In this document: in pieces, positions 61,669-64,000 of the stretch | How positions within the stretch are numbered: the stretch's first letter is position 1 | Layout: each line of letters starts with the position of its first letter | Assembly: GCA_026702755.1 (NCBI GenBank) | Contig: JAPPBX010000082.1 | Span: 62,001-126,000 of the forward strand | DNA length: 64,000 bases | DNA from: Candidatus Poribacteria bacterium | GTDB taxonomy: Bacteria > Poribacteria > WGA-4E > WGA-3G | Reading direction: 5' to 3' | Notes under the pieces: model-generated | The model's database searches: none | Seen by the model: only the letters and a program-made list of their open reading frames with translations | Told to the model about the DNA's origin: nothing | Position numbers and translations under genes: made by a program

Positions 61669-61699
61669 TTATTTTAAAAGCCGTCAGCAATCAGATTAT

Positions 61700-62370
61700 C
61701 ATGTAGGTTGGGTTGAACGGCATTGAAAGGGCGGATGTTGGTGTTCCAAACACCCCCAAATCCAAGAGGCTGCCCTATACACTCAAGAACATAGTGAAAC
61801 CCAACTTCATACTCTCAGAGTCGTGGCACTTGACAACAAAAGCGTTGGGTTTCACTCGGTCTCTGGTTGCAACCGCACCATAGGTGTCAATTTAGGGATA
61901 TTTCGTTGTATTTTATAGGAATGTCCCTACAAATGCCGCCCCTACGGGGCTTGGGTTTTTTGGTTTTAACGCTGCTACACAGATGTCGTCCCTACGGGAC
62001 TAAAGAGGGGTTCTGGCGTGTCAAAGTTTATGGCTAAAATCCGGCGCAGTTGGAAACAGCACCATAAGTGTCAATTTTAGAAAAAACAACCGTCGCAGTC
62101 CCAATCTGGTAGGTTCGGTTTCCTAACCGAACCGAGTTTTACACAAAAACCTCTTGAATCCCGTAGGGATGGTATCTGTGTAGAAAAACGCGACCTCACA
62201 GACCTAAGCCCCGTAGGGGCGGCATTTGGAGAGAGACTGTTGCAAAATCCTCGAAAAGTCCTTAAATTGACACCTATGGCGCAGTTGGGAAACCGAACCT
62301 ACCGGACCTGGTGCTCAAGCAGTTGTTTTTTCTAAAATTGACACTTATGGTGCAATTTGCAACCGTACTG
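61700..62370. repeat. Dense nested inverted-repeat cluster
   Basis: The 1,055-bp gap 61458-62512 holds this cluster. Bases 62059-62090 are the exact complement of 62322-62353 (32 bp). Inside are GGTTCGGTT/AACCGAACC (62112-62133), paired CCCGTAGGG/CCGCCCCTACGGGGC words, and five copies of the CACCATA(A/G)GTGTCAATTT word in both orientations. Bases 61704-61855 carry a GTAGGTTGGGTTGAACGG/GTTGGGTTTCACTCGGT repeat like that at 47.6 kb. No ORF with a ribosome site is present. Confidence 0.7.
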
Positions 62371-62470
62371 GATCTTAAGTAGAAACTGCGTATTCCCTAA
62401 TCCCCTTCTTCAGTCCTGTAAGAATGCAATGTTTATAGCATATTTATGGAACCCATGTATGGTTAAAATA

Positions 62471-62499
62471 AAATAGGGGTGGTAAAACCACCCCTATTT
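62471..62499. terminator. Perfect 13-bp hairpin terminator
   Basis: AAATAGGGGTGGT (62471-62483) pairs exactly with 62487-62499 around a 3-base loop. On the minus strand a T-rich run follows, so it terminates the TolB-like gene 14 bp away. Confidence 0.8.
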
Positions 62500-62512
62500 A
62501 ACATTTTTTAAA

Positions 62513-63571
62513 TTACTGCGTAAGTCCTAAGTTCTTTGAAGCCTTGATGGCTCCCCACGTCACAGCCCTCTTATCTAACGGTTGCACTGGCAGTGAATCA
62601 CCACCAACCCAACGTGGCGAAATAGGCAGACTATCCGGCAAAATAACTAAACGCCGAACTTGCTGCGACGCAAGCGAATAGATGTAGAGACCATTATTAC
62701 CAAAACCTATATCCGCAGAAAAGACAAGATAGTCGCCATTCGGAGACCAATCTACTTGAAAGAACTGCCGCAAGCCGCGATTGGCTACTTCCAGCAGGTT
62801 TATCCCATTAGCATTCACAACAAATATACCTTCATGAAGGTGAGTGACCACTGGTTGGTGATTCCTCCCATCAACATCCGCAACAAATACACCTTCATGA
62901 ACCGGTGTGTAGGCAATCTTTCTACCGTCCGGGGAGAAACTATAGAACGGGTAACGGCTTACGAAACCCGCACGTTCAGGGAATAGCGAGTGTTTCTTAG
63001 GTTTCTCTCGTCCACTGACATTCGACGCCCAGATCTCCTGAGGCTTGTCCATTGAAGCGAGATTGTAGAACACCGATTGCGCATCTGGTGCCCAGACAAA
63101 ACCTATTGGATTCTTACCAATGGGGTGTGGTAACTTTCGTTTCCGTCGTCCATCCGGCGAAATTAGAAAGATTTCTGTGTCCACATCGCGTCCGCCTCTT
63201 ATCTTTTGCTGACTGCCAGCATACACAATCCAACGTCCATCCGGAGACCAAGAAATATCCACGTAGGAATGGACTTGTAATATGATGGAACGAATTTTCT
63301 TACCCGTGCGAAGGTCTCGGATATGAAGAACATTACGGCGGTCAGGGTCGCTGTCTACCGCTGCCAAAAAGCGACCATCCGGCGAAGGTGTCGAAATACC
63401 CTCTTCCGCAATGCGCGTAGGTGTAGGGACTGTATCATTGGGACGTATCATGTAGGTGGTACTACGATAGGTGTAAACAATCACACCTTCTGCCCAGCAG
63501 AGCAGATTTGGGCAAATCCCCAATAGAAGAATTATTACCGAAAACAGAAAAGTCAAGCGATGCGTTTTCAT
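62513..63571 (-). CDS. Secreted TolB-like WD40/PD40 propeller protein with WGxIK tail
   Basis: The 352-residue product has a signal peptide (about residues 1-26) and a TolB-type propeller with recurring blade motifs: STPSPDGRFLAAV, DISWSPDGRWIVYAG, FVWAPDAQSVFYN, YSFSPDGRKIAYT and VDWSPNGDYLVFSA. One blade is partly duplicated (HEGVFVADVDG and HEGIFVVNANG). It ends VQPLDKRAVTWGAIKASKNLGLTQ, a longer version of the tail found on four other secreted proteins. GAGAGGT precedes the ATG. It is monocistronic with its own terminator. Confidence 0.8.
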   Translation of the reverse strand: MKTHRLTFLFSVIILLLGICPNLLCWAEGVIVYTYRSTTYMIRPNDTVPTPTRIAEEGISTPSPDGRFLAAVDSDPDRRNVLHIRDLRTGKKIRSIILQVHSYVDISWSPDGRWIVYAGSQQKIRGGRDVDTEIFLISPDGRRKRKLPHPIGKNPIGFVWAPDAQSVFYNLASMDKPQEIWASNVSGREKPKKHSLFPERAGFVSRYPFYSFSPDGRKIAYTPVHEGVFVADVDGRNHQPVVTHLHEGIFVVNANGINLLEVANRGLRQFFQVDWSPNGDYLVFSADIGFGNNGLYIYSLASQQVRRLVILPDSLPISPRWVGGDSLPVQPLDKRAVTWGAIKASKNLGLTQ

Positions 63572-63673
63572 TAGGAACCTCTCATTTCAAAAATAGCTGC
63601 ACTAAGAGTCAAGGTTAAGGTGCGTTAGGATTTACGCGAGTTTCTGTTAAATCTTAAGGTCCGCCCACTGCTG

Positions 63674-63700
63674 GCGAGGTTTTAAACCTCGCCAGCAAAG
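63674..63700. repeat. GGCGAGGTT...AACCTCGCC hairpin copy
   Basis: CTGGCGAGGTTTTAAACCTCGCCAG is a perfect palindrome here. Imperfect or shorter relatives lie near 23011, 24228, 32666, 55003 and 56570, always between genes. This is a dispersed repeat family. Confidence 0.65.
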
Positions 63701-63747
63701 AGGACTGCGTAAGTTCAGATTTATTAAATTCAAGTCAAATTTGGGTT

Positions 63748-64000
63748 TTAATCGGATAGCCCTGAAACTGCAGCAGTCTCGCTGTCAAAACGTTCAAAGA
63801 GACTCACGAGTCGGCTCATAACAATCAGATTATTGATCTGTTTGCTGATATTGATGACACCGACGCGACCTTTCTTTCGTGCGACAGCGGCACGTGCTCC
63901 CATGAGCACACCAAGTCCTGTACTGTCAACCCGCTTGACGTGCTCCAAATTGATGAGGATACGGGGTGTCTCAGAAGTCTCTATCTGCGACGAGATTGCT
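63748..64000 (-). CDS. STAS-domain anti-sigma-factor antagonist-like protein (5' end outside window)
   Basis: The frame is open to the right end of the window, so the start lies beyond it. The visible segment is a STAS domain: a strand (RILINLEHVKRV) leads into DSTGLGVLMGARAA, in which the Ser/Thr after Asp is the usual phosphorylation site of SpoIIAA/RsbV-type antagonists. The rest (GRVGVINISKQINNLIVMSRLVSLFERFDS) matches the fold. Such proteins release sigma factors from anti-sigma kinases. No partner kinase is visible in the window. The fully conserved DSTG favours a functional antagonist. Confidence 0.8.
   Translation of the reverse strand, partial: AISSQIETSETPRILINLEHVKRVDSTGLGVLMGARAAVARKKGRVGVINISKQINNLIVMSRLVSLFERFDSETAAVSGLSD

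Noticed and set aside
61867-62353. Possible CRISPR array from repeated CACCATAGGTGTCAATTT words
   Set aside because: Copies are in both orientations, unevenly spaced and nested in larger palindromes. There are no uniform spacers or cas genes.

Overview
The window looks like chromosome from an uncultured, diderm, Poribacteria-like or Planctomycetota-adjacent bacterium (inference). It has four phytanoyl-CoA-dioxygenase-like (PhyH) oxygenases, LamG/jelly-roll and carbohydrate-binding-like secreted proteins, DUF4159 proteins, Omp85 and PorV-like outer-membrane proteins, a futalosine-pathway gene (mqnD), an M6 protease with a FlgD-like C-terminal domain, and very large sigma-factor fusions. GC content is moderate. 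Most genes have clear GGAGG-type ribosome-binding sites. I saw no rRNA, tRNA, CRISPR array, transposase or phage gene.

Layout. 0-31 kb is mainly housekeeping and metabolic. It starts with the 3' end of a PD-(D/E)XK-type protein, an HtrA-like lipoprotein protease overlapping a DinG-type helicase, a lipoprotein, and an M6 metalloprotease behind a zinc-ribbon/carbohydrate-binding-like protein. Next come a flotillin with a long 22-residue repeat array, a beta/gamma-crystallin protein, an SdiA-regulated-like protein, mqnD, a THUMP-type methyltransferase, a PorV-like/YigZ/GcvH-like operon, and an ftsH-folP-acpS operon. 22-31.7 kb is an accessory block of PhyH oxygenases, an SDR, two small-molecule enzymes (Nudix, GNAT), a fused MNT-HEPN protein and secreted CBM9/LamG proteins.

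31.7-43.3 kb is a tandemly amplified cell-envelope locus on the minus strand. Three DUF4252-POTRA-Omp85 barrel proteins are each followed by a DUF4159 protein or its remnant, with an extra DUF4159 copy and a TonB-like/PA14 protein.

43.4-62 kb is built around three paralogous giant proteins of about 1,030-1,045 residues. Each has an N-terminal ECF sigma factor (sigma2 and sigma4), one transmembrane helix and a large Asp-box beta-propeller expected outside the cytoplasmic membrane. Each gene is preceded at the same distance by a near-identical ECF-type promoter (TGCAACC, 17 bp, YGTCAC). Two extra copies lie in tandem upstream of the third gene, where they appear to drive a 62-residue membrane peptide. 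Each sigma gene heads a set of secreted or membrane proteins: a LamG-like protein, a lipoprotein-like protein, or a prepilin-like protein followed by two ATPase-less ABC-2 permeases. I read this as an autoregulated transmembrane sigma-sensor family, the strongest candidate here for an undescribed system.

A second cross-cutting pattern is a short C-terminal tail (xP..KL.T.WG.IK) shared by five otherwise unrelated secreted proteins (ends at 22999, 30811, 43443, 51862 and 62513). Intergenic regions carry several families of short palindromic repeats, including a dense inverted-repeat cluster at 61.7-62.4 kb.
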